DNA of 38,446 bases from Verrucomicrobiota bacterium. GTDB taxonomy: Bacteria > Verrucomicrobiota > Verrucomicrobiia > JADLBR01. A program made the translations under genes and the position numbers. The stretch lies in NCBI GenBank assembly GCA_029560585.1, contig JAKQKQ010000237.1, positions 1 to 38,446 of the forward strand, written 5' to 3'. The notes under the pieces were generated by a model that saw only the letters and a list, made by a program, of their open reading frames with translations, ran no database searches and was not told the DNA's origin. Position 1 is the stretch's first letter. Every line of letters starts with the position of its first letter. Of this stretch, positions 1 through 7,802 are shown piece after piece.

Positions 1-1
1 T

Positions 2-73
2 GTTGATCACCTTGCCCAGGCCAGATCCCTCGGCCTGTTTCTGCTCGTCCCTCTGCTTCTCGTCTGTCTCCAT
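2..73 (-). CDS. Partial hypothetical protein, N-terminus only
   Basis: An ATG at 71-73 (minus) opens a frame that runs off the left edge with no stop. It encodes about 24 very hydrophilic residues beginning METDEKQRDEQKQ. It lies 66 bp downstream of the STAND NTPase stop on the same strand, so it could be the next gene of that operon. No convincing Shine-Dalgarno sequence is visible, and too little is present to name a family. The charged, Gln/Glu/Lys-rich start is the only property that can be read. Confidence 0.35.
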   Translation of the reverse strand, partial: METDEKQRDEQKQAEGSGLGKVIN

Positions 74-139
74 TGTCGCTGTCCCGGTTGTATCAACCCA
101 GACCAGCCCCATCAAATGTGCGAAAAATAGCGTACGTTA

Positions 140-3100
140 TCATAGATTGTCAGGCGCCTGGCGTTTACACCATCGTTCTACGATTCTGGTCACATCGCGA
201 ATATTGCTTGCGGGCCATCCCGTTCGTCTGCCTCTTGCGCGGTGCGGCCCAAACCAGCCCACCAGCATGATCCCGTGCGTCCACCGATTAGGTTTCAGGT
301 ACCGCGCCACGAGCTGGTTGGCGACCGCGCGTGGCGCCTCACGATTCCAGGAACCTTTCACCTCGATGACGAGGGTGAGCGGGTCTTGGCCATGTCGGGA
401 CGCCTCAACCTTGATGTCGAGTCGGGCAGCACGCGTGGCCGCAACCTCGCGATTGAGGATAATGCCCGTCGGAGGACCCAGATCGCGATTCAGCCAGTCT
501 TTGATCGTGTCGGAAAGGACAGTCTCCGATTTGTGCTCCGGCGAACCCCTGCGTCGCCGTGGTTCGTTCCAGAGCGCGCGCAGTTCCGGCGCCTCGGCGC
601 AGTGAAGGTGTTCCTGCAGTCGCTCCAGCGAAGCCAGAATCGCGCAGGCGAGGTCCTCCTCATCCTCGATGAGCGCCGCGCGGTGGTCTCTGGCCATCTT
701 GAGGATCTCCCCACTGGTGCGCTGGAATCCGATCCATGTCTGACGGAACAGGTTCTCTTGACACTCGTGCAGGTGCCATTTGAAGAGCCAGCGATCCTCC
801 GTCGGCGCGGTCTCGGATAGCCATTGAAGCTGGTCGCATGCCAGCGGGGTGCCGCGGGCCACGAGGGCCGCGATAAGTCCCCTGCGAAAGTCCGGGATCT
901 CGTGGCGAGCCTGGACAAGTCCGCTCGCGTCATTTCGGTCAGAGTACTTTGATTTCGGGAAGAGGCGCCAGACCATCAGGACCATGCGCCCCAGATCCTC
1001 ATCTGACATCTCATCCAGATTCATGAGGCCCCCCATGCGCAGTCCTTCTACGCCCGCGAAGAAGATCGCCCTCAATTCTTCGGCGGAGACCTTCTCCAAC
1101 AAGGGCCACAGCCGGGGGAGGAATTGCCGCGGAAAACGGAACAGCGCGATTACGACGAGCCCGCGGCCCACCTCGTCCAGGGGGTCAAATCTCCCGCCGC
1201 GTTTTCGCAAGAGAGCATTCATGAGAGCTAACGCCGCGGCGGGATCATGTTGGGAGAGGAAGCCGACGGCGTTGACGAATAAGCCGCATCGCACCGGATG
1301 GGTGTCGAGGAACCCGCCGACCACCTCGGAAAGACTGGCGGTCCAGCTTTCGGCAAACAGCGACCAGTGGATGCTGGAATCGCCCTTACGGTGGGAGCGC
1401 TCCAGATCGCGGGCTATCCAGACGCACGCCGATTCAGGCGCGCGGCGGCATCCGAGGGCCACCTGATCGCGCTCGGCGGCGCCCCCGCTCCCGAGGTGAT
1501 CGAATACCACCATCGGCCACCGGTCGAACACCTCGGCGCACAAGGCCTGATCGGCATCCATGTCATGGCGCAGCAGACGGATCGCGTGGTATGCGGCAGC
1601 CGAGAAGTTGGACCAGTGATCGGCGGGTCGGTCCCGGTCGTCGTGCGATAGAAGAAAGAGTCTGGCGGACGCCCGGAAGGTTTGCCGTTCCTCGGCCGCT
1701 AGGGAAAGCCACGCCGGCGAGCTCTCGATGTCAGAGTGGTCGGCGGGACGGGCGCCTGTCTCGTCGGGATCCTCCTCGTAGGCGCATTCGCAGAAGCCCA
1801 CCCAGGCGGTGTTCTGCCCTTCCGCAACGGCGGTCCTGACGCCGTCCAGCAATTCGGTCCGAGTTGGGCACTCCATCTCCTTGGCAAAGCGCGCGTTCCT
1901 GCGCGACCAGCGGATTTCGCTCGCGCGCTGAAGCCGGTCCATGGTGGTCACGATATCGTGTCGGCGACACGGGGGCAGCTCGGCCCTCAATTCCGGAATC
2001 TCGTCACACCGGCTCAGGATTAGGGCCCGATGGGCAGGGCGCGCTCTTCCCCAGCAGAGGGCGGCGCAGGTCTTTACCCAGCATTGGCGATCCGCCGTCG
2101 CGACTCGGGGCAGCTCGTCCAGGAGCCATCCGAGGTCCTCATCCCGAATAAGGGGCACTCGATGATCCAAGAGGTCGTCGGGTGTCGCCCCGGGGAGGCC
2201 CAAGACGGTCGCGCCGAGTCGCCGTCGAACCACCGGATCATCTAGGGCCGCCAGGGGATCGTGGCCGGAACGGGACGATTTATTCGGGAAGGGCCTATGG
2301 CCGCGGGCCATCTTGAGCCACAGCTGGGCCAGGGATCGGGCGATCGCCGGGTCGTCTAGGTTCGAGAGGCCGAGTTCGAACGCCCGGGCGACGAGCGGGT
2401 TCAGGTGCGTCCGCTGGTCAAAAACGTCGGTCTTGGACTCGATGAAGCCCGCGACCGCGGGAACATCTTGGGCCGTCATGGCCCGCGGCAGGTGCGATTG
2501 AAGCACCAGGCTGTATGCGCCGATGAAGGCCCTGCTCGGCTTGGTCCTGATGTGGGGCAGGATGCCGCGGACCGGCATGATCGTGGGCACGAGCTTTTGA
2601 ATCGCGACGCCCTTGATGTCTCCCCCCTCATTGTCGGGCAACTCGCCGCAGGCGGCCCGCAGCAAGGGCTCGCGCGATGCCGGGCCGACCAGCCGTCCCA
2701 GGGCGTAGGCGATCGGACCGAGGCGCTCGTCGTTAGCCTCGACCCTGGCCCATAGGTCGGCCTCCAGCTCGGAGACACCGGCCTCGCCCGCGATGCCGAT
2801 GGCCATCCGGCGAACCAGAAAATTGTGGCTCGGGTCCGAGATGTAGGGCCGGAGCTGGCCGGCGAGGCCGGGATGGGCCAGCGAGTGGTAGAATAGGGAC
2901 GCGTGACGGCCGTCAAAGGCCTTGAAGTCGGCCGCGCGCGAGAGCAGGGATGCCACAAACCGGGCCTTCCGGTCGGGATCGAGTCCCGAGGCATCCGAGC
3001 GCAACAGGACCTCGGGTTCGTGCCCTATCAGGTAGTCGCACCAGGCGGGATGGATGTTCGCCAGGTTGGCGGCGACCTCGCCGAGCTGCGGGGCGACGCG

Positions 3101-4270
3101 CTCCAGTCCGGCGACCCTGGCGCACAGCAGCTTGCGGACTTGCGGGAGGGTGCAGGCAGCGAGATAGGAGGCGCAGAGATGCTCCGGATATGAGGCATGA
3201 TCGAACCCGAAACGGTCCTTTCCTCGAGAGCTAAACAGCGGCGTGGCCAAAGTGGCCTCCACCAGATCGTCGGATACCGGAAAGTTGCATCCGTCGACAG
3301 TCTCGGTGCCCACGATGATATCGGTGATGGGCAATTCGCCGGCCGAGGGCGTATCGACACCCCGGATGATCGTGTTCTTTCCCGAAAGCATCAGAAGACT
3401 CGCGATGCGGGCCGCGGTTCGCTCCAGATGCGCGGCGGGTGGCGGCTTTGTGGGCTGGTAGCGCATGCGCCCCGGGTCCCACTCTCCCGCGAGGCGGCGG
3501 ATCGCGCGCCCGAACACCGTCCGATGATCGCTGGGCAGCCGGCCGTTCTGCCGCATCTCCTCAAGGAGCATCCGCAGCGTGATGGGTCTGGCCGCCAGGC
3601 CCTGCGCGCGAATGCGATACACGCCCTCGAGGAAGGCGTCGGAATCGACGCCAGACTCTCTCGCGGCCAACTCGGCATCCTTCCGGCGGAGGTGACAGAG
3701 CTCGTACCTGTGCTCACCCGCGTGCGGCCAGAGCGCGAACAGTTCCGTGTCGCCGGTCGTGTCCCAATCCCAGACGCGGCAGGCCATGATCACGGACACG
3801 CGGTCCAGCGGTTGCTCCCCGAGCCGCCTGACCAGGGTACGAACCAACATGGGGACTCGCGCGAGGGCCTGATCGACGCCATCCATCAGAAGTCGGATGC
3901 GTCGCCCCGACTCGAGGGTCTCCCTCCACGCCTGGGATTCGACAGTTTCGCGCAACAGCGCGCTCGTGGAGTCGATGTCTAGGCAACCTGCAATGATGAG
4001 GGACTCATCGGGCCTCAGCCATTCGGATCTCCGGGCCTGAAGCCGGTCGATTTCGGTGCTCTTCCCGATGCCCGGCTGTCCGCCCAAGACGAGGCACGGG
4101 AGGGAGAGCAGATCGTCGATGGGCCTGACGGCGGGGTTCATGAGAGCGCCGTACTCATCCTCGGGGTCGTCCACGAAGCCTCGCCCTTCGAAACCGCTGT
4201 TAACCGACCCGTCCCACGGGACCCAGAATCGGTGCCACGGCAGGAGTTTGTCGGCGATATATCGCGTCAT
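140..4270 (-). CDS. Giant STAND/NACHT-like NTPase with C-terminal PD-(D/E)XK nuclease
   Basis: A 1376-aa protein. Near the N-terminus a P-loop, GQPGIGKST (about residues 64-72), is followed by a Walker B-like IRLLMDGVD (126-134) and a sensor-like VIMACR (161-166). This is the order seen in NACHT/STAND NTPases. A long, mostly helical middle (about 250-1200) has the look of a superhelical sensor array, but no repeat family could be assigned. The last roughly 100 residues hold LDIKVEA and LVIEVKGSW, giving a plausible D-x(n)-ExK active site (about D1285, E1303, K1305) of a PD-(D/E)XK nuclease. Known family logic: STAND proteins with nuclease effectors (Avs, bacterial NACHT) sense phage products and then degrade DNA. 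The effector here is C-terminal, whereas most Avs nucleases are N-terminal. It is divergent from an M41-like peptidase gene 65 bp away. A defence role is inferred from architecture and context. Confidence 0.75.
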   Translation of the reverse strand: MTRYIADKLLPWHRFWVPWDGSVNSGFEGRGFVDDPEDEYGALMNPAVRPIDDLLSLPCLVLGGQPGIGKSTEIDRLQARRSEWLRPDESLIIAGCLDIDSTSALLRETVESQAWRETLESGRRIRLLMDGVDQALARVPMLVRTLVRRLGEQPLDRVSVIMACRVWDWDTTGDTELFALWPHAGEHRYELCHLRRKDAELAARESGVDSDAFLEGVYRIRAQGLAARPITLRMLLEEMRQNGRLPSDHRTVFGRAIRRLAGEWDPGRMRYQPTKPPPAAHLERTAARIASLLMLSGKNTIIRGVDTPSAGELPITDIIVGTETVDGCNFPVSDDLVEATLATPLFSSRGKDRFGFDHASYPEHLCASYLAACTLPQVRKLLCARVAGLERVAPQLGEVAANLANIHPAWCDYLIGHEPEVLLRSDASGLDPDRKARFVASLLSRAADFKAFDGRHASLFYHSLAHPGLAGQLRPYISDPSHNFLVRRMAIGIAGEAGVSELEADLWARVEANDERLGPIAYALGRLVGPASREPLLRAACGELPDNEGGDIKGVAIQKLVPTIMPVRGILPHIRTKPSRAFIGAYSLVLQSHLPRAMTAQDVPAVAGFIESKTDVFDQRTHLNPLVARAFELGLSNLDDPAIARSLAQLWLKMARGHRPFPNKSSRSGHDPLAALDDPVVRRRLGATVLGLPGATPDDLLDHRVPLIRDEDLGWLLDELPRVATADRQCWVKTCAALCWGRARPAHRALILSRCDEIPELRAELPPCRRHDIVTTMDRLQRASEIRWSRRNARFAKEMECPTRTELLDGVRTAVAEGQNTAWVGFCECAYEEDPDETGARPADHSDIESSPAWLSLAAEERQTFRASARLFLLSHDDRDRPADHWSNFSAAAYHAIRLLRHDMDADQALCAEVFDRWPMVVFDHLGSGGAAERDQVALGCRRAPESACVWIARDLERSHRKGDSSIHWSLFAESWTASLSEVVGGFLDTHPVRCGLFVNAVGFLSQHDPAAALALMNALLRKRGGRFDPLDEVGRGLVVIALFRFPRQFLPRLWPLLEKVSAEELRAIFFAGVEGLRMGGLMNLDEMSDEDLGRMVLMVWRLFPKSKYSDRNDASGLVQARHEIPDFRRGLIAALVARGTPLACDQLQWLSETAPTEDRWLFKWHLHECQENLFRQTWIGFQRTSGEILKMARDHRAALIEDEEDLACAILASLERLQEHLHCAEAPELRALWNEPRRRRGSPEHKSETVLSDTIKDWLNRDLGPPTGIILNREVAATRAARLDIKVEASRHGQDPLTLVIEVKGSWNREAPRAVANQLVARYLKPNRWTHGIMLVGWFGPHRARGRRTGWPASNIRDVTRIVERWCKRQAPDNL

Positions 4271-4335
4271 ATCCCAGGGACACGTTAGGGCCTGCCAGCG
4301 CTCCGGACAAGAGGCTGTGCGTTCTCACGATACGT
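4271..4335. promoter_or_regulatory. Shared divergent promoter region of STAND NTPase and peptidase
   Basis: Only 65 bp separates the start codons of two divergent genes, so promoters for both must overlap here or lie inside the coding regions. I could not identify convincing -35/-10 pairs. The layout itself suggests joint control. Confidence 0.35.
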
Positions 4336-5142
4336 ATGCGGATCGCCTTGACGGTCGAACACCCAGAGGAGAGGCCCCCGTGTCCTGTGGCCCGGCGGCG
4401 CTTTCTTCCCGTGTGGGTTGGTGAGGAAATCTGTTATTGGCCAGCGCCTTGGCCGCTGGTAGAGGCCGAGTACTGGTTTCGGTTGCGGAAAGTTGTTCTG
4501 GACATAGGAGATGGGAAGCGGGATGAGGGACCCTTTTTTACGGCGGTGCATGAATGCGGACACGCGTCGGCGCAGGCGGTCTTGGGCGCGGGGCCGAGGC
4601 AGGTGTGCATCAAGCGTGATTCAGACGGGTGGTCCGGCCAGTCGCTCGCAGATGAGGATGCAAACAGCGACGAAAAGATCGCTCGCCTGTTGGTTGCTGA
4701 GCTGGCTTGGCCCATAGCGCAGATTGCGGTCGCCCCCGGGTCACTGGGCGACCTTTGTGACACATTTCGGGACGCACTTATTGCGCCATCCTTGAACCTT
4801 CTTCGCGCTCCCGACCGACCCCTCAATCGCCTGGGATGGGAAGGAGATTTGAGCCGCAGTGGAGTTGAAGCGCTCGCAAGGTTCGCGGAATCGTGCTGGC
4901 GCGTTGAGTCGCCTTACAACAGGGGCGGGTTCCTCTTTCACGCGGAGAGGGCGCTGTTTGGCGTGTATCGGGCAGAACCGATCCGCGCGGGACTTGTAGA
5001 ACTGGCCACCATCCTCGTGCGAAGGGAGTCGATCGCCTGGGACGCCTTTCGGTCGCTAGCCAGCGAGGTCTTGAAATCTTCCGCGTGGGGGACACTCAGA
5101 TCCCTTGACCTCTCCATCGACCTGTCATCGCTCATCAAATGA
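4336..5142 (+). CDS. M41-like HExxH zinc metallopeptidase
   Basis: A 268-aa protein with the motif TAVHECGHAS. H72, E73 and H76 match the zinc-binding and catalytic HExxH of M41 (FtsH-type) peptidases, in which the segment is typically HEAGHA. A later SLGDLCDT segment (D139) is a possible third metal ligand, comparable to the GxxxDL segment of M41. There is no AAA+ domain, no signal peptide and no membrane helix, so this is a stand-alone cytoplasmic protease domain of unusual type. The ATG at 4336 is the first in frame, and its ribosome site is poor. The gene is divergent from the STAND-nuclease, and its stop overlaps the start of a short downstream frame (ATGA at 5139-5142). A target or activator relationship with the STAND protein is only an inference from position. 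Confidence 0.65.
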   Translation: MRIALTVEHPEERPPCPVARRRFLPVWVGEEICYWPAPWPLVEAEYWFRLRKVVLDIGDGKRDEGPFFTAVHECGHASAQAVLGAGPRQVCIKRDSDGWSGQSLADEDANSDEKIARLLVAELAWPIAQIAVAPGSLGDLCDTFRDALIAPSLNLLRAPDRPLNRLGWEGDLSRSGVEALARFAESCWRVESPYNRGGFLFHAERALFGVYRAEPIRAGLVELATILVRRESIAWDAFRSLASEVLKSSAWGTLRSLDLSIDLSSLIK

Positions 5143-5305
5143 AGGAAAAGGTCCGGCCGCGCAGACGTGGGCATTCCCGGATGATTGTGGAGCCAGATTT
5201 TTGGCGGTTGTTAGTGATCATGCCGACTGCGGCGCGCTGGGCGGTGAGTGACTACAGTGACGTAAAGAGAACCATCGCTCTTGCGAGCGAGTGGTTTCCT
5301 CTCCC
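5139..5305 (+). pseudogene. Truncated gene downstream of the peptidase
   Basis: The reading frame begins with a 4-bp ATGA overlap with the peptidase stop, which is typical of translational coupling. It gives about 55 protein-like residues (MKEKVRPRRRG...FWRLLVIMPTAARW...). From about 5306 the frame continues only through DNA identical to the antisense of the DUF932 3' end and then through the antisense of the protease gene. The likely reading is a real gene whose remainder was removed when the 33-bp repeat and following DNA joined here. The product family is not recognisable from the fragment. An alternative is a chance frame. Confidence 0.4.
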
Positions 5306-5346
5306 CCCTCACGACATCCCGACGACCGCGTCGAAGAGGCCGTGGA
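5306..5346 (-). pseudogene. 3'-terminal remnant of a DUF932 gene (direct repeat, copy 1)
   Basis: Thirty-three consecutive bases (5306-5338) match 13235-13267, followed by one mismatch and seven more matches (to 5346). On the minus strand this encodes HGLFDAVVGMS plus stop, exactly the C-terminus of the intact DUF932 gene at 13238-14011. The single mismatch inside the coding part is synonymous (Gly). Homology stops abruptly on both sides, leaving only the last 11 codons. It marks a recombination junction: the truncated frame of 5139 ends here, and the PEP-CTERM protease gene ends 49 bp further on. Confidence 0.75.
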
Positions 5347-5394
5347 CGATTGGTCACGGCTATTCCAGGAGCACCAGGGCGAGACGGGAATCGA

Positions 5395-6402
5395 CTAGTC
5401 GTGTTTCGGTCGCCGGGCAAACACCAGAGCGAGCGCCATCAGCGCGACGGCATAAGAAAGCGAAGGCTCGGGTATCGTCGCGCGGATCCAGTCATCGAAG
5501 GCGGAGACACGGGTCAGGTAGGTGACGTCGCCGTAGCCGCTGCCATAAGGGCGGGATGGGTCGGTGGGGTTGACGCCCCAGGAGACGATGCCGACCAACT
5601 CGAAGCCATGGCCAAAGTCGGCGAAGGCCGGTCCGCCGCTGTCCCCGCCCGCGCTGGTGCCCTCCAGCACCAAGACGTTGGTCGCGCTGGAGAGCGAGAA
5701 GATGGTGCCATTGGGTATCGAATTCAGCGGATCGCCACCGGTGTCGTAAACTGACGTGCCGTCGAGGGAGTTACGGGCGATGTCCCCGGAGTCGAAGTCG
5801 AGGGCCAAGAGGCCGCTCGCAATGCCGCCCAGGTCCGTGTCCAGCACGCGATCGATGGTGTTGTTGGCCGCATAGAGGGTGGCGGAGGCATTAGGTTGAG
5901 GACCGGTGGCGCCGGTACCTGCGAGGCCCGAGCCGACCAGCGTGATCTGCGACCCCAGCTCATTGGTGCCGGTGTACCAGCTCGCGGGCGCGACCCCGGT
6001 GACGGGAGAGGATAGTTGGAACAGCGCGATGTCCCACCCGTTGCTGGGGGAGAGGGTCGGGTCGGCATCCCAGAGGGGATGGTGGAACCACTGGCCCGAT
6101 TGGGCGGCGATGGTCTGGCCGCCGATGATGAAGCTAAGGTCGGTCACCTCGTCGGCCAGCCAGTTGTGACCCGCGGTGAGCACCCAGTCGGGGGCCACCA
6201 GCACGCCGCTTCCGCGGTAGGAGGAGGCGCCCTCTTGAATCAGCACGCTGCCGGCGGACGGGAAATTCGACGCGAGCGTGGCGGCCCGGGCGAGGGTGAA
6301 ATCCTCGTCGACCACGATGGCGGGGCAAGATGCGGTGGCGAGGAGCACGTGCGCGGCAAATAACCTGACGATGGGTGGCACGTTGCGGGTATAACATAGC
6401 AC
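5395..6402 (-). CDS. Secreted trypsin-like serine protease with PEP-CTERM anchor
   Basis: A 335-aa S1-family protease. The catalytic triad is visible: His79 in LTAGHN, Asp124 in GWDIALF and Ser255 in GGDSGGP. A hydrophobic N-terminal segment (residues 9-27) serves as signal peptide. The C-terminus has the PEP-CTERM layout: IPEPS (310-314), a hydrophobic helix (about 315-329), then ARRPKHD. PEP-CTERM proteins are exported and processed by an exosortase; no exosortase gene is in the window. The ATG at 6402 is used here, but a GTG at residue 8 is an alternative start giving a tighter signal peptide. It is divergent from the SUMF1 operon and lies inside the block bounded by the two DUF932 3'-end repeats. 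Confidence 0.88.
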   Translation of the reverse strand: MLCYTRNVPPIVRLFAAHVLLATASCPAIVVDEDFTLARAATLASNFPSAGSVLIQEGASSYRGSGVLVAPDWVLTAGHNWLADEVTDLSFIIGGQTIAAQSGQWFHHPLWDADPTLSPSNGWDIALFQLSSPVTGVAPASWYTGTNELGSQITLVGSGLAGTGATGPQPNASATLYAANNTIDRVLDTDLGGIASGLLALDFDSGDIARNSLDGTSVYDTGGDPLNSIPNGTIFSLSSATNVLVLEGTSAGGDSGGPAFADFGHGFELVGIVSWGVNPTDPSRPYGSGYGDVTYLTRVSAFDDWIRATIPEPSLSYAVALMALALVFARRPKHD

Positions 6403-6501
6403 GAATCGGTGTGCCAGCAGCGCGCGCGATCGTCCGAATCGACAGATCGGACAACGTTTGGGCTTGCTTATCTTGACGGAGACCTATCATAAGGAAACGC
6501 G

Positions 6502-7755
6502 ATGGGTGCGGTGGCTTTCGACTTGGGGCGAAGGGTTTCTCGGGCTGGGAAAAGGGCGTTTTTCTTCCTTTGGGTTGTCATGTTTGACTGTTACCCTGCG
6601 CAGGGAGCGCCCTGGGTCTCAGACGTCCATGCGGCGCAGCGCGCCGGTACCAGTCTGGTGGATGTGAGATACGATGTCACTGCCGGAGCTGCGCACGTGT
6701 CGATGTCCGTGGCCATTTCGACGAATGCGGGAGTCACCTACGACTTGGACGTAAGCCACGTCAGCGGTGATGTCGGACAAAACATTACGCCAGGGTCCAA
6801 CCGGCTGATCACATGGGATGCGGGGGCCGACTGGGCTGGCAGGTTTTCCACCGCCGTGCGATTCAAGGTGACGGCCGATGATTCCGGCAGTGGAATCGAC
6901 GGTTTCGTGCTTATCCCGGCGGGCAGCTTCTGGATGGGCAACAGCATGGATCCGTCGGAAGGAGTCGCTGACGAATTACCGCGCCACAAAGTGTATTTGA
7001 GCGCCTTTTACATCCACGTAACGGAGGTGAGCAAGTCGCAGTGGGATGTCGTGTACGAGTGGGCGCTGCTGCACGGGTACGGATTCGACAACGCTGGTTT
7101 GGGTATCGGCGCCGATCATCCGATTCAAGCGGTAAACTGGTACGACGCCGTGAAGTGGTGCAACGCCTGGAGCGAGAAAGAGGGGCTCGTGCCCTGCTAC
7201 TACACCACCTCAGCCAAGACCAGCGTGTACCGGACGGGTGCCCTGGACCTTTCCAACGAGTCGGTCAACTGGTCAGCAAACGGTTACCGTTTGCCCACCG
7301 AGGCGGAGTGGGAGAAGGCGGCCCGGGGATGGATGTCCGGACAGCGTTTTCCGTGGGGCGCGAGCATAAGCCAAGGTCAGGCGAACTACTTTTCGGATGG
7401 CGCTTGCCCTTACGATGTGAATCCGACTCCCGGAGGGCATCCCCTGTTTGCCGTGGACGGTTATCCAAACACCAGTCCCGTGGGGTATTTTGCGCCCAAT
7501 GGTTGTGGCCTGTACGACATGGCGGGCAATGTCTGGGAGTGGTGCTGGGACAATTACAGCTACTATTACTACGACACATATCCTTCTTCAGATCCTCGTG
7601 GGCCAACGCAAGGCGCTGGCCGGGCACTTCGGGGCGGTAGCTGCTCGTTCGGAGCATTCTCGGCGCGATGCGCGTACAGGGAGACTCAAAATCCTAACCA
7701 GGGGGCAGGCGAGTACGATAGATGTGGCTTCCGTCCCGTTCGATCTCACCCATGA
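6502..7755 (+). CDS. Secreted SUMF1/FGE-fold protein (paralogue A)
   Basis: A 417-aa protein. An N-terminal hydrophobic segment (about 19-36) is followed by an Ig-like module (about 37-127, VSDVHAAQRAGTSLVDVRYDV). The formylglycine-generating-enzyme-like domain (about 134-415) carries its hallmarks: VLIPAGSFWMGN, PIQAVNWYDAVKWCNAWSE, YRLPTEAEWEKAARG, GLYDMAGNVWEWC and LRGGS. The cysteine pair of true sulfatase-activating enzymes, two residues after GGS and five later, is absent: here GGSC is followed by SFGAFSARC. Sulfatase activation is therefore unlikely, and a structural or carbohydrate-binding role on the cell surface is more plausible. A good ribosome site (AAGGAAA) precedes the ATG. It is the first gene of a three-gene operon that ends with a paralogue. 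Confidence 0.88.
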   Translation: MGAVAFDLGRRVSRAGKRAFFFLWVVMFDCYPAQGAPWVSDVHAAQRAGTSLVDVRYDVTAGAAHVSMSVAISTNAGVTYDLDVSHVSGDVGQNITPGSNRLITWDAGADWAGRFSTAVRFKVTADDSGSGIDGFVLIPAGSFWMGNSMDPSEGVADELPRHKVYLSAFYIHVTEVSKSQWDVVYEWALLHGYGFDNAGLGIGADHPIQAVNWYDAVKWCNAWSEKEGLVPCYYTTSAKTSVYRTGALDLSNESVNWSANGYRLPTEAEWEKAARGWMSGQRFPWGASISQGQANYFSDGACPYDVNPTPGGHPLFAVDGYPNTSPVGYFAPNGCGLYDMAGNVWEWCWDNYSYYYYDTYPSSDPRGPTQGAGRALRGGSCSFGAFSARCAYRETQNPNQGAGEYDRCGFRPVRSHP

Positions 7756-7802
7756 ATGCGCGGGCGATCGCAGGGACGACGCACCAGCGGAGGTTTCAAG
7801 AG

